Positions 53,106 through 62,751 are shown, counted from the stretch's first letter. The stretch is DNA of 64,000 nucleotides from an uncultured Prevotellaceae bacterium (GCA_900318345.1 ONKD01000013.1:47420-111419), one strand, 5' to 3'. Notes: generated from the letters alone by a model not told the origin. Made by a program: numbers and translations.

Positions 53106-55037
53106 ATGAAGGGATTATTATTCATTGCCGCAGCTATGATTGTAACGACTGCGAGCGCACAAATGAAGCCAGCTTATCAAAACAAGGTAGCTGACGCAAA
53201 AGAGAAACTGACTCAACTTCAACAGCATGCTCCTGCCCATCAGTTAGATCTGTCAAAGGTCACCACGATGCAAAAAATGCAAATGGGTAAGGTGTCAAAC
53301 TCTAATTATGTTTCAAAGGCTCCCCAGAAGGAAGGTCGATTGAGACCTTGGTATCGTCGTCCTGCCGGTATGTTTTGCTCACCGCTCATCGCGGAGCATG
53401 GCAAGGGTTTTTATTCTTATGGTAACATTGTCTTCTTGTTGAAGAAGCCTTTTGCCGAGTATACTTGGGTGGGTTTTATTGATGGTGCCGATGAAAATAC
53501 CCACTGTGCTTGGGACGTTTGGTACTGGGGTGATGTATTTTATGGCGTTGATGACCAAATGTCAATCAAGTTAGGCGATATAACTGAAGCTCCCATTTTT
53601 TATGCTGTCGATGGTGACCTGGATGATCCCGCTGCCGACTGGTATGATTATCAGATGAAGAGCTACAATGATGATGGCACACCCTGTCCTGTGCGGATCT
53701 TGAGTATCGTTAAATCAGAGGACTATGAAGAAGGTATTGACTTCTTGTGCACTAGCAAGACGATGCTCAACGGTGGCCGCTATGGCAACGTTGATGGTAT
53801 GTTCTCAAGATATTATGGTGCTGAGCCTTGGGGTGACAACCAGTATGGCTGGTGGTTCGGTAAGAACGGCTCAAAGGTTGACGGTATGGCCATGGCTTTT
53901 GAGAAACCCGAGCATCCCTACCTGTTGACGAAAGTTTATCTGCAGGCTTATACCGACATGGTGGTTACTGCTCCTGTCGAGATGAAATGTAAGATCTACA
54001 AACTGGACGAGATACCTGCTTACATCAATGATAACTTGACCTCGGCTATTCTGCCTGCTGAGCCGGGCACACTGGTTTGCACTGGTAAGGCGATTATCAC
54101 TCCCACCACTGGTGAGGACAAGAATGGTCTTATCGAGTTTACCCTCTATGGCCATGACGAGTATGATCCCGAACTGGTTTATGAGTACAATCCCACCATT
54201 GATTATCCCATCCTGGTTTGCGTTGAGGGCTATAACGACGAGGGCATGGAGAACCTGGTTGACTTCTCAGCCTTTTGCAGCACCGACAACCAGGTTGATG
54301 AGGGCTATGGTGAGCTGGCTTACTTGAAGGAAGGTATCTTTGAGGTTTCTCTCGATCAGAATGGTGACACCATCTTTGATGAGAATGGTGACCCTGTAAG
54401 GTACTTCACTGGCGAATACCGCTGGCGTGGTTTGAACAACCGCTTCATGGCCCGTGACGATGAGGAGTGGCCCGAGAAGAGAGCTACCATGAAGACCGGT
54501 TTGACCCTGTTCATCGGTATCGAGAATCCCTTCATCATCTTCAACTATGACGTTGAGGACGGTTATTACACCTTCCCTATTGAGGGCGGTGAATTTGAGA
54601 AAACGTTTGAGTTTAGCGACACAACCATCGTTTGTGACGCAATTGAGTTCTTCTCATACAATGCATCTGAGGATTGGGAGATTACCTGGAACGGTTCAGA
54701 TGAGCTCCCCGATTGGCTGGAAGTTGAACTTGAGGATGAGGTTGACGAGAGTGGCGAGTTCAGTGGTCTTGTCCTTGGCCATGTGACTTGTGCTCCGCTG
54801 CCCTATGATGATGGTGTGTTTGGTCGTTCGGCCGTTATCCGCTTCAGTATTCCCGGTGCTTATGTTGACTACAAGTTCACTCAGTATATATGTGGCCTCG
54901 AGGAGGAACTCATCAACACCGATGCTGTTCCCGTTGGTTACTATGATGTAACTGGCCGTCAGCTCAGTGGCATGCAGCAGGGTCTTAATATCGTTAGGAT
55001 GAGCGATGGTACCGCTCGCAAGGTTTACATCAAGTGA
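53106..55037 (+). CDS. Secreted protein with BACON-like domain and sorting tail
   Basis: A 643-residue protein with a signal peptide (MKGLLFIAAAMIVTTASA). The bulk (about 80-480) is rich in aromatic and acidic residues and has no family I can name. Residues about 495-595 look like a BACON-type beta-sandwich (WEITWNGSDELPDWLEVEL). The C-terminus (about 608-643) is GYYDVTGRQL...GLNIVRMSDGTARKVYIK, the sorting-tail pattern of many secreted Bacteroidales proteins and of the LRR protein at 1888-6987. It is expressed from its own promoter and ended by the terminator at 55101. Expected at the cell surface; its ligand or substrate is unknown. Confidence 0.8.
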   Translation: MKGLLFIAAAMIVTTASAQMKPAYQNKVADAKEKLTQLQQHAPAHQLDLSKVTTMQKMQMGKVSNSNYVSKAPQKEGRLRPWYRRPAGMFCSPLIAEHGKGFYSYGNIVFLLKKPFAEYTWVGFIDGADENTHCAWDVWYWGDVFYGVDDQMSIKLGDITEAPIFYAVDGDLDDPAADWYDYQMKSYNDDGTPCPVRILSIVKSEDYEEGIDFLCTSKTMLNGGRYGNVDGMFSRYYGAEPWGDNQYGWWFGKNGSKVDGMAMAFEKPEHPYLLTKVYLQAYTDMVVTAPVEMKCKIYKLDEIPAYINDNLTSAILPAEPGTLVCTGKAIITPTTGEDKNGLIEFTLYGHDEYDPELVYEYNPTIDYPILVCVEGYNDEGMENLVDFSAFCSTDNQVDEGYGELAYLKEGIFEVSLDQNGDTIFDENGDPVRYFTGEYRWRGLNNRFMARDDEEWPEKRATMKTGLTLFIGIENPFIIFNYDVEDGYYTFPIEGGEFEKTFEFSDTTIVCDAIEFFSYNASEDWEITWNGSDELPDWLEVELEDEVDESGEFSGLVLGHVTCAPLPYDDGVFGRSAVIRFSIPGAYVDYKFTQYICGLEEELINTDAVPVGYYDVTGRQLSGMQQGLNIVRMSDGTARKVYIK

Positions 55038-55100
55038 TATGGATGCGGCGTTTGTCTAGTGCTAAACCTAATCAAGATTGATGGGGACTTTCTAAAAATA

Positions 55101-55130
55101 CCCAATCGGTTTTGCCGATTGGGTGTTTTT
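55101..55130 (+). terminator. Rho-independent terminator after the secreted protein gene
   Basis: A perfect 9-bp stem (cccaatcgg / ccgattggg) with a 5-base loop (ttttg) followed by TGTTTTT. The loop supplies the -33 element of the valS promoter, so terminator and promoter overlap. Confidence 0.85.
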
Positions 55131-55141
55131 CACTACCTTTG
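55111..55141 (+). promoter_or_regulatory. valS promoter nested in the preceding terminator
   Basis: TTTG at 55111-55114 (in the hairpin loop), exactly 19 bases, then TACCTTTG at 55134-55141: a perfect Bacteroidetes promoter, 49 bases before the valS start codon. Confidence 0.75.
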
Positions 55142-55190
55142 CCAATTGAATATGATTTGAAAAGTACTAAACATTATTATAACCAAAAAA

Positions 55191-57905
55191 ATGAGCGAAA
55201 AAGAGAACACTTTGGCAACGAAATACGACCCTAAAGAGGTCGAGGACAAGTGGTATAAGTACTGGGAATCGCACGAGCTGTTCAAGAGCGTGCCCGATGA
55301 GCGTGAACCCTATTGCATCGTCATTCCGCCGCCCAATGTGACGGGTGTGCTCCACATGGGCCACATGCTCAACAACACTATCCAGGACATCCTCATCCGC
55401 CGTGCGCGCATGGAGGGCAAGAATGCCTTGTGGGTGCCTGGAACCGACCACGCGTCGATCGCTACCGAGGCCAAGGTGGTGAAGCGACTTGCCGAGCAGG
55501 GCATTCGCAAACGTGACCTTACCCGTGACGAGTTCCTCAAGCACGCTTGGGACTGGACCCACGAGCACGGCGGCATCATCCTGCAGCAGCTGCGCAAACT
55601 GGGTGCCTCATGTGACTGGAGCCGCACAGCCTTCACCATGGACGAGACCCGCAGCAAGAGCGTCTTGAAGGTCTTTGTTGACCTCTATGACAAGGGTTAT
55701 ATCTACCGCGGATTGCGCATGGTGAACTGGGATCCCAAGGCTCAGACGGCCTTGAGCAACGAGGAGGTGATCTACCACGAGGAGAAGGGCCACCTGTTTT
55801 ACCTCAAGTATTACGTTGACGAATTGCAGACCCTCGAGAACGAGGAGCAACTGATTGTCGAGGGCAACATCATCCACAAGGATGACAAGGGCTACTATGC
55901 TGTCGTGGCCACCACGCGCCCCGAGACCATCATGGGTGATACTGCCATGTGTATCAATCCCAAGGATCCCAAGAACCAGTGGCTCAAGGGCCGCAAGGTC
56001 ATCGTGCCTCTGGTGAATCGCGTGATCAATGTGATTGAGGACCGCTATGTTGAGATCGAGTTCGGTACCGGCTGCTTGAAGGTTACTCCGGCTCACGACC
56101 CCAACGACTACGTCCTGGGTAAGAACCATAACCTGGAGACCATCGACATTTTCAACGCCGATGCAACCATCAGCGAGCAGTCGCCGCTCTATGTCGGCAT
56201 GGACCGTATGGACTGCCGCAAGCAGATCGTTGAGGACCTCAAGGCAGCTGGCCTGCTGGAGAAGATTGAGGACTACGAGAATAAGGTGGGCTACAGCGAG
56301 CGCAACAGCGACACCGCCGTCGAGCCGCGCCTGTGCATGCAGTGGTTCTTGAAGATGAGGCACTTTGCCGATATCGCGCTGCCCTGTGTGTTGAACGATG
56401 AACTCAAGTTCTATCCACCCAAGTATAAGAATACTTACAAGGCATGGCTCGAGGACATTCAGGACTGGTGCATTTCACGCCAGCTGTGGTGGGGCCATCG
56501 CATCCCGGCCTACTTCCTGCCCACCGATGAGGAGGACAAGGAGGTCTATGTAGTGGCTTTGAATGAGGAAGAGGCCCTGGAGAAGGCCCGCAAGATTCCT
56601 GGCTACGAGAATATCGAGGCCAGCCAGTTGCGTCACGACGAGGACGCTCTTGACACGTGGTTCAGCTCGTGGTTGTGGCCCATCTCGCTGTTTGACGGCA
56701 TCAACAACCCAGGTAACGAGGAGATTAAGTACTACTATCCAACCAATGACCTGGTGACCGCTCCAGATATCATCTTCTTCTGGGTGGCACGCATGATCAT
56801 GTCGGGTTACGAGTACATGGGTGATATGCCTTTCCGCAACGTCTATTTCACGGGCGTCGTGCGTGACAAGTTGGGCCGCAAGATGTCCAAGTCGCTCGGC
56901 AACTCGCCCGATCCGTTGATGCTGATCGACAAATTTGGCGCTGATGGCGTGCGCATGGGTCTGATGCTTGCTGCTCCTGCTGGCAACGACATCCTTTATG
57001 ATGACGCGCTGTGTGAGCAGGGCCGCAACTTCAACAACAAGATCTGGAACGCCTTCCGCCTTGTCAAGGGTTGGGAGGTGGCCGATGTCGAGCAGCCCGA
57101 GGCTAGCCGTCAGGCTGTCCTGTGGTTCCGCAACACGCTTAACGATGCGCTGGCAACCGTCAAGGACCATTTCTCGAAGTTCCGCCTGAGCGATGCCATG
57201 ATGGTGCTCTACCGTTTGTTCTGGGAGGAGTTCTCGGCATGGTATCTTGAGTCAGTGAAGCCCGCCTTTGGCCAGCCCATGGATCGTGCCACAATGCAGG
57301 CAACGCTCGACTTCTTCGACACGCTGCTGCGTCTGCTGCATCCGTTCATGCCGTTCATCACCGAGGAACTGTGGCAGCACCTGGCCGAGCGTAAGGATGG
57401 AGAGACCATCATGTATGCCCGTATTCCTGAGGCTGAGCAGGCCGATGCCGCAATTCTCAAGGCCATGGCCGATGTCAAGGAGATTGTCGGTGGTGTCCGC
57501 AACGTGCGTAAGCAGAAGAACCTGCCCAACAAGGAGCAACTCACGCTGCAGGCTGTCGGTGGCTTGAATAACCCCCTGGAGGCCATTATCATCAAGCTCG
57601 CCGGTCTGGAGAAGGTCGAGGCTGTGACCGAGAAGGATCCCACCGCTGCTGCCTTCATGGTCGGTACCGCCGAGTTTGCTGTACCTGTTGCAGGCAGCAT
57701 CGATGTCGAGGAGGAAATCAAGAAGCTTGAGGCCGACCTGGAATACACCCGTGGCTTCCTGGCCAGTGTCGATAAGAAACTGAGCAACGAACGCTTCGTC
57801 GCCAATGCTCCTGAGGCCGTTGTTGCCAATGAGCGTAAGAAAAAGGCTGATGCCGAGAGCAAAATCGCCACAATGGAGCAAGCACTCCAGGCCTTGAAGA
57901 AATAA
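55191..57905 (+). CDS. valS: Valyl-tRNA synthetase
   Basis: A 904-residue class I aminoacyl-tRNA synthetase that attaches valine to tRNA-Val and edits mischarged threonine. It has the HIGH-type motif HMGH (residues 54-57) within [13 protein letters not shown], the connective-peptide editing region ([16 protein letters not shown]), the KMSKS motif at 564-568 followed by SLGNSPDP, an anticodon-binding domain and a C-terminal coiled coil (about 840-904) typical of bacterial ValS. Length agrees with the family (about 870-950). A single-gene unit with its own promoter; the GC-rich codon use is that of a well-expressed housekeeping gene. Confidence 0.98.
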   Translation: MSEKENTLATKYDPKEVEDKWYKYWESHELFKSVPDEREPYCIVIPPPNVTGVLHMGHMLNNTIQDILIRRARMEGKNALWVPGTDHASIATEAKVVKRLAEQGIRKRDLTRDEFLKHAWDWTHEHGGIILQQLRKLGASCDWSRTAFTMDETRSKSVLKVFVDLYDKGYIYRGLRMVNWDPKAQTALSNEEVIYHEEKGHLFYLKYYVDELQTLENEEQLIVEGNIIHKDDKGYYAVVATTRPETIMGDTAMCINPKDPKNQWLKGRKVIVPLVNRVINVIEDRYVEIEFGTGCLKVTPAHDPNDYVLGKNHNLETIDIFNADATISEQSPLYVGMDRMDCRKQIVEDLKAAGLLEKIEDYENKVGYSERNSDTAVEPRLCMQWFLKMRHFADIALPCVLNDELKFYPPKYKNTYKAWLEDIQDWCISRQLWWGHRIPAYFLPTDEEDKEVYVVALNEEEALEKARKIPGYENIEASQLRHDEDALDTWFSSWLWPISLFDGINNPGNEEIKYYYPTNDLVTAPDIIFFWVARMIMSGYEYMGDMPFRNVYFTGVVRDKLGRKMSKSLGNSPDPLMLIDKFGADGVRMGLMLAAPAGNDILYDDALCEQGRNFNNKIWNAFRLVKGWEVADVEQPEASRQAVLWFRNTLNDALATVKDHFSKFRLSDAMMVLYRLFWEEFSAWYLESVKPAFGQPMDRATMQATLDFFDTLLRLLHPFMPFITEELWQHLAERKDGETIMYARIPEAEQADAAILKAMADVKEIVGGVRNVRKQKNLPNKEQLTLQAVGGLNNPLEAIIIKLAGLEKVEAVTEKDPTAAAFMVGTAEFAVPVAGSIDVEEEIKKLEADLEYTRGFLASVDKKLSNERFVANAPEAVVANERKKKADAESKIATMEQALQALKK

Positions 57906-58153
57906 GTTCCCCGTGCCAAAACTATATCAAAACTATGACTTGGTAAAATGACCGTGCTATCGCACGGGAAAACTTGTGCAAATCGAAGGCCATGAAGTTT
58001 ACTTCAATGGCTGAGATGCAGCCAAGTTTCGGGAAATTCATACAAATTATTTAAAAAATTAGATAAAAAATTTGTTTAATTTCCCGCCCGCAGGGCGGTT
58101 AAAATTCCAGCAGATAACTTTTGATACACTTTCGGCCATTTAAAGAGAAGAAC

Positions 58154-58612
58154 ATGGAGAATTCAATTTTGAAACCTGGCTTGCCCGTTGCATTGTGCAG
58201 CGACCATGCTGGTTATCCTGTCAAGGAAGCCGTCAAGCGTTGGCTTGAAGGGCAGGGCATAGCCTGCAAGGACTTCGGCACCTACAACGAGGACAGTTGC
58301 GATTATCCCGACTTTGCCCATCCTTGCGCTCTGGCAGTCGAGCAGGGCGAGTGCTATCCCGGCATCGCCGTCTGTGGCAGCGGTGAGGGCATCAACATCA
58401 CCCTCAACAAGCACCAGGGCATCCGTTCAGCCTTGTGCTGGCGTCTTGCGGTAGCCCGTTTGGCTCGTCAGCACAACGATGCTAACGTCATTGCTATGCC
58501 AGGCCGCTTTGTTACCGACGAGGAGGCCATAGCCATGGTTGAGGCCTTCTTGACGACTCCCTACGAGGGTGGCCGTCACCAGCGCCGCATCGACAAGATT
58601 CCAGTGAAATAA
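58154..58612 (+). CDS. rpiB: Ribose-5-phosphate isomerase B
   Basis: A 152-residue RpiB/LacA-family enzyme interconverting ribose 5-phosphate and ribulose 5-phosphate in the pentose phosphate pathway. Visible motifs are CSDHAGYPVKEAV, DFGTYNEDSCDYPDFA, the catalytic cysteine in VCGSGEGINI and the phosphate-binding RSALCWRLAVARLARQHNDANV. The frame is open from a TTG at 58121, but ATG 58154 gives the normal start. The 248-bp gap after valS holds two small GC-rich hairpins (57952-57967 and 58084-58098) without U-runs. Confidence 0.95.
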   Translation: MENSILKPGLPVALCSDHAGYPVKEAVKRWLEGQGIACKDFGTYNEDSCDYPDFAHPCALAVEQGECYPGIAVCGSGEGINITLNKHQGIRSALCWRLAVARLARQHNDANVIAMPGRFVTDEEAIAMVEAFLTTPYEGGRHQRRIDKIPVK

Positions 58613-58633
58613 CCTACTGGAATTTATAGCAAC

Positions 58634-58672
58634 AATTAAGGCTGTCACAATCAACTTGTGACAGCCTTAATT
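58634..58672. terminator. Bidirectional terminator between rpiB and the endonuclease gene
   Basis: A perfect 17-bp stem (aattaaggctgtcacaa / ttgtgacagccttaatt) with a 5-base loop lies between two convergent genes, 21 bases past the rpiB stop and 16 bases past the end of the minus-strand gene. T-rich ends occur on both sides, so it can stop transcription both ways. Confidence 0.85.
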
Positions 58673-58688
58673 ATGTCTTATTTGGTTG

Positions 58689-60488
58689 TTAATCAGCCAG
58701 TATCAAGTCTAACAAGGTGTTGATGTCGGCGATGTTGATCTCATTGTCGCTAGCGATATCGGCATAGTTCATGGTTTCGTCATCAACAGTACCACCCAGA
58801 ATGATATTGACGATGACATTGATATCACTAATATTGACTTCGCCGTCATTGTTCACATCGCCAAGAAGGTGTTGTGGGCGACCAAAGATGGTGATGTCGT
58901 CGATATTGACGCGCATGCCGCTGGTCTGCACGATGCGGAAGCGGGCACTACCCATGGTGGGAATATCCAAGATGATTTGCTGCAAGGCGCCTCTCGTGAC
59001 GGTGAAATCGCCAAGTTCGCTCCACGTTGTGCCATGATCGGTGCTGTAATCAACGCGCAGGTTGGCATCTTGGTCATTGTTGAAGCATGCTGCCCAGAAA
59101 CTGATGGCGCTCGTGCCGCCTTCAACGTCCTCGGCCATGGTGATGGAACTGCTGTTGCTCTTGCCCAGGCGGCATGACTGCTGGCCATGGCTGTTGTTAT
59201 CACTCCAGATGCCGGCATCGACAAAGTCCCAAGTCCAGGCATGTCCCTCAATGGTGTCATCCCAGTAACCGCCAGTTGTGCAACCTTCCCAATCCTCCAT
59301 GATGCTGTCGCCCAGCACGACAGGAGGCGGCACTTCGCCTGGATCGGTCGCAGTGGCCATGAGGACAAATGTGGTGCTTACCTCGCTGCTGCTGATGCTG
59401 ATGGTGTCGTTAAAGGTGCCCAAGTCATCGGCGGTAAAGGTCACTGTGAGCATTGTTCCGCTGTTGGCCTCGCTGGCCGAGAATGAGTTTGCACTCACAT
59501 AGAAATACTCGTTATCGCTCATCGACGTGGTCAATCGTTTCGTCAAGCCCTCGCCCTTAATAAGGACCTGATACGTCAGCTCGGTGCCAACGGTAGTTGT
59601 GCCCATGTCAAATATCGAGCCGTCCTCGGGCGACGTGATAGTTGGCCGTATTTCCTGGCCTGAGCCATTCCACTGCTGGCCTTGCAAACTGCCCCAAATG
59701 TGTTCGGCGAGTTCGGGATGGTCAATAAACGGGTTGCGGTTGCCCTGAATGCCATAAACGGCATCGTTGCGCTTGATCTCCTTCTCGCTGACGGGATCCA
59801 GGCGGGTCCACTCCATGAGCATGTTGATGCTCCAAGTCGAGAACGCCTTGTATCTGTTGTCGCTATAGTTTAGCTGGGGGCTACCAGGCCACGAGGGTAG
59901 TTCATTCTTGTAACAGGTGACCATGTAAAAGTAGGTGCGTGCAAAGTCGCCCTTGTACTCGTCATCGGGTTCAAAGACGGTTCCGCTATAGCCAGGATAG
60001 GTACTCTTGCCTAATTTTCCTTTTCCATGATACTGTCCATTGACCAAGCGAGTGCCATTGGCACACACGCCAAACGGGTAGTTGCTGCGCTGATTGTTCA
60101 CCTTGATGTCGGTGGGGTAGAGGTGGAACAGGTCGGTGTACATGGGATAGTCATCGTCAAACCAACTCTTGGGAAAGCTGTGTTCACGGTTAAAGCCACC
60201 GCCCACAGTTGATGACGAGCCGCCGTGCTGGTCAGGACGATATCGGCAGTTGCTGTACATGTCGATAATATAGCCCAATGAGTCGGTGTCGGTGATCTTA
60301 AAAGCGTCCCATAAGGCATTATAGGACAGTTGTGTGTGACTGCGAATGATGCTTCTCAGCGCGTTCATCAGTGCCTCGTCGCTTTTACCTAGGGCGTTAT
60401 TGTAGTAGTTCCTAGGCTCACTGGCAAGAACTTGGAAGGCTGTGCAGAGCGCAACCAGCATCAATAGGAATGTACTTACCTTTTTCAT
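58689..60488 (-). CDS. Secreted endonuclease I-family nuclease with dockerin
   Basis: A 599-residue protein with a signal peptide (MKKVSTFLLMLVALCTAFQVLA). It then has an endonuclease I (EndA/NucM) domain, about residues 25-270, carrying the beta-beta-alpha-metal motif FNREHSFPKSW (H103 as general base) and TDLFHLYPTD with H122. Residues about 285-385 look like an Ig/fibronectin-type part and 390-540 like a jelly-roll (choice-of-anchor) domain. The last 57 residues form a dockerin type I with two calcium-loop repeats (GDVNNDGEVNISD and ASDNEINIAD). Likely an exported DNase for scavenging or host DNA degradation. It lies 24 bases downstream of rlmN on the same strand, so co-transcription is possible. 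Confidence 0.9.
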   Translation of the reverse strand: MKKVSTFLLMLVALCTAFQVLASEPRNYYNNALGKSDEALMNALRSIIRSHTQLSYNALWDAFKITDTDSLGYIIDMYSNCRYRPDQHGGSSSTVGGGFNREHSFPKSWFDDDYPMYTDLFHLYPTDIKVNNQRSNYPFGVCANGTRLVNGQYHGKGKLGKSTYPGYSGTVFEPDDEYKGDFARTYFYMVTCYKNELPSWPGSPQLNYSDNRYKAFSTWSINMLMEWTRLDPVSEKEIKRNDAVYGIQGNRNPFIDHPELAEHIWGSLQGQQWNGSGQEIRPTITSPEDGSIFDMGTTTVGTELTYQVLIKGEGLTKRLTTSMSDNEYFYVSANSFSASEANSGTMLTVTFTADDLGTFNDTISISSSEVSTTFVLMATATDPGEVPPPVVLGDSIMEDWEGCTTGGYWDDTIEGHAWTWDFVDAGIWSDNNSHGQQSCRLGKSNSSSITMAEDVEGGTSAISFWAACFNNDQDANLRVDYSTDHGTTWSELGDFTVTRGALQQIILDIPTMGSARFRIVQTSGMRVNIDDITIFGRPQHLLGDVNNDGEVNISDINVIVNIILGGTVDDETMNYADIASDNEINIADINTLLDLILAD

Positions 60489-60512
60489 GACTAAAGGGGT
60501 CGTTTTATCGGG

Positions 60513-61652
60513 TTACTTTCTGGTTTTGCGTTCGCGTGGCTTCTTCGCAGCTGGTTTTTTGTCTTTTTGTGGTGCCTTATTGTCTTTGGCTGTTGGGGCT
60601 TTGCGCTCAGCGGCCTGCTGTTTGCGCACCTGGCCAGCAAGCTGACCGCATGCTGCAGCGATGTCCTCACCACGGCTGCGGCGAATGGTGCAGGTCACGC
60701 CCTTGCTGTTGAGGTAGTCACGGAAGTAGGCCATCCTCTCGTCGCTGCTCGTGCGCAGTTTCTCAATGCCGGGAATGGGATGGAAGCGGATAAGGTTCAC
60801 GCGTACGTGCTCATTGGGCAGCAGTTCGCGCAGTTTCTCGGCATGCTGGATGTCGTCGTTGAACCATTGCCAGCAGATGTATTCCACCGACAGGCGACGC
60901 TGGTGGGCAAAGTCGTAGTTGCCCAGCACATCCATGACGCGGTCAATGGGCGAGATGCGCTCAATAGGCATCATCGACGAACGCTCCTCTTGGTCGGCAT
61001 TGTGTACACTCACTGCGATGTGCACACTGGTCTGTTCACACAAGATTTTCAGCTCAGGCAGTTTGCCCACGGTGGAAACCGTGATGCGTTTGGGGCTCCA
61101 TGCCAGTCCCCACGGCTCGGTGAGGATGGCGATGACCCGCATCACCTCGTCAAGGTTGTCGAGCGGTTCACCCATGCCCATGAACACGACATTGGTCAGT
61201 TTGTCGCTGTCGGGGACGCTCAGCACCTGGTTGATGATCTGGTTTGCCGTCAGGTTGCCGTGGAAACCCTGCTTGCCTGTCATGCAGAAGTAGCAGTTCA
61301 TCCTGCAACCTTTCTGTGACGAGATGCACAGTGTGGCGCGGTCTTCTTCGGGAATATATACCGACTCGACTGCGCGCTTGTCACCCACGTCAAACAGGTA
61401 TTTCACCGTGCCGTCCTCGCTGGTTGCAGCTTGGCTGGGTGGGTACAGGCCCACGCAGTAGCGGCTCTCCAGCAACTCTCGGTTGGCCTTCGAGATGTTG
61501 AGCATCTGCTCAAAATCGTTTACTCGTTTCTGGTAAATCCACTGTGCCAGCTGTTTAGCCACAAATCGTGGCATGCCCAGTGCACTCACTGCATCCTGCA
61601 TCTCCTCAAGGGTCATGCCGGCCATCGGCTGCAATATCTTGTCGTTGCTCAT
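60513..61652 (-). CDS. rlmN: Dual-specificity RNA methyltransferase RlmN, with lysine-rich tail
   Basis: A 379-residue radical-SAM enzyme that methylates C2 of A2503 in 23S rRNA (and A37 in some tRNAs). It has the radical-SAM cluster motif CRMNCYFC (C116, C120, C123), GMGEPLDN, and the resolving-cysteine region VTCTIRRSRGEDIAAACGQL. Family members usually end soon after that region. Here a tail of about 35 residues rich in lysine, proline and alanine (KAPTAKDNKAPQKDKKPAAK) follows, a feature of low-complexity RNA-binding extensions. It precedes the endonuclease gene by 24 bases. Confidence 0.96.
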   Translation of the reverse strand: MSNDKILQPMAGMTLEEMQDAVSALGMPRFVAKQLAQWIYQKRVNDFEQMLNISKANRELLESRYCVGLYPPSQAATSEDGTVKYLFDVGDKRAVESVYIPEEDRATLCISSQKGCRMNCYFCMTGKQGFHGNLTANQIINQVLSVPDSDKLTNVVFMGMGEPLDNLDEVMRVIAILTEPWGLAWSPKRITVSTVGKLPELKILCEQTSVHIAVSVHNADQEERSSMMPIERISPIDRVMDVLGNYDFAHQRRLSVEYICWQWFNDDIQHAEKLRELLPNEHVRVNLIRFHPIPGIEKLRTSSDERMAYFRDYLNSKGVTCTIRRSRGEDIAAACGQLAGQVRKQQAAERKAPTAKDNKAPQKDKKPAAKKPRERKTRK

Positions 61653-61685
61653 GTCTCTATATGATTTAAATGTTTATTCAATTTG

Positions 61686-61693
61686 CAAAGTTA
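61686..61693 (-). promoter_or_regulatory. -7 box upstream of rlmN
   Basis: The minus strand reads TAACTTTG, a full TAnnTTTG match, 34 bases before the rlmN start codon. The region 19-20 bases further upstream has no clear TTTG, so the -33 half is weak. Confidence 0.45.
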
Positions 61694-61792
61694 GTGAAAA
61701 TAGTTGATAGTGAATCGTTTTTTTTATTCAATCCCAACAATAATGGTCATGAGCCTCAAATCCGATGAACAGCTTTGATAGACAAAACCGGG

Positions 61793-62617
61793 TCACGGAT
61801 TCACCTCAATGCCGAGCATCTGTTTGAGATGTGTCTCAAGGATATGGAATCCCGGGTCGACCATGCCGCCATGCCCGTGGCCGTCAATCTCGTACAGATA
61901 GGTCTGCTGGTGCCCTGCAAGCTTCATCATGCGGGCCAGATACTGGTTCTCGTCATAACGGCCATAGAGTTCCAGCTCCCTGTCACCGCATATCAACACC
62001 AATGGCGGGCAATCGCCGCGCACCCAATACAGCGGTGCATACTCGTCGATGGTGGCCTGCAAGGGCGGAATGCCCTGCATCTTGCGCACATTGTAATGGG
62101 TGATGGCCTGTCCACTGAAGGGGACATACATCATGACGCTGTCAGCATCAATGCCATAGGCTGCTAGCCAATGCTTATCCAAGCACAGCATCATCGAGAT
62201 GTAGCCGCCTGCTGAGTGGCCTGACACGACAATTTTGCGCGGGTCACCGCCGTATTCAGTGATGTGCCTGAATACCCAAGCCACCGCCTCGGCAGCATCA
62301 TCGAGCGTTTCCCTGACGGTTACTTGTGGCAATAGTCTATAGTTTACTCCGACGACCACGATGTCCTTTTCCCTGAGTTGTGCCGGAATCTCCTTGTTGC
62401 CAGCTTCCAGGCCGCCACCATGGAACCACACTACAACAGGGCGTTCAGTCACGCCCTTGGGATGATACACATCAAGTTTCAGCCGCTCCAGCGAGTAGGC
62501 ATCGGTCTTATGAGTGTAGGGTATGTCATTATCCTGCTTGTAGCCTTGCGCATTCACGGTGATGCACAGTAAAGCCAGGATAAGTGATACTGAAATTTTG
62601 GTTATTGAATTCATCAT
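61793..62617 (-). CDS. Secreted alpha/beta hydrolase (esterase/lipase family)
   Basis: A 274-residue protein with a signal peptide (MMNSITKISVSLILALLCITVNA). It shows the oxyanion-hole motif WFHGGGLE (residues 64-71), the nucleophile motif GHSAGG with S135, an acidic residue near the later ICGDRELELYG, and a histidine in DGHGHGGMV. This resembles the BD-FAE/hormone-sensitive-lipase group found in Bacteroidetes, which often deacetylates or de-esterifies plant or host glycans. Alone on the minus strand, with a terminator upstream belonging to the next gene. Substrate unknown. Confidence 0.85.
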   Translation of the reverse strand: MMNSITKISVSLILALLCITVNAQGYKQDNDIPYTHKTDAYSLERLKLDVYHPKGVTERPVVVWFHGGGLEAGNKEIPAQLREKDIVVVGVNYRLLPQVTVRETLDDAAEAVAWVFRHITEYGGDPRKIVVSGHSAGGYISMMLCLDKHWLAAYGIDADSVMMYVPFSGQAITHYNVRKMQGIPPLQATIDEYAPLYWVRGDCPPLVLICGDRELELYGRYDENQYLARMMKLAGHQQTYLYEIDGHGHGGMVDPGFHILETHLKQMLGIEVNP

Positions 62618-62686
62618 GCTTGAAGTGTCTGGTTTATTTGCAGTTAGCCCTTCAGTGTCAACTGCTATATCATTGCCTGTATTCTA

Positions 62687-62723
62687 AACGAGGGTGTGCC
62701 AAATCACTTGACGCACCCTCGTT
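62687..62723 (-). terminator. Hairpin terminator after the dehydrogenase gene
   Basis: A 12-bp inverted repeat (aacgagggtgtg / cgcaccctcgtt) with one imperfect pair and a 13-base loop starts 28 bases past the stop codon of the minus-strand dehydrogenase gene. The minus-strand RNA continues with TTTAGAAT. Consistent with a terminator. Confidence 0.65.
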
Positions 62724-62751
62724 GTTGATATGGTTAACTCTTAACTCTTAA

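Noticed and set aside
55608-56363. Minus-strand frame of 251 codons opposite valS (and similar ones at 56475-57170 and 57209-57919)
   Set aside because: Antisense shadows caused by the GC-rich codon use of a highly conserved housekeeping gene; no independent signals.
57952-57967. Hairpin ccgtgc/gcacgg after valS as terminator
   Set aside because: Only six base pairs with no U-run; too weak to call, though transcription may well end near here.
58115-58123. Possible rpiB promoter TAACTTTTG
   Set aside because: It has one extra T compared with TAnnTTTG and no convincing -33 element at the right distance.
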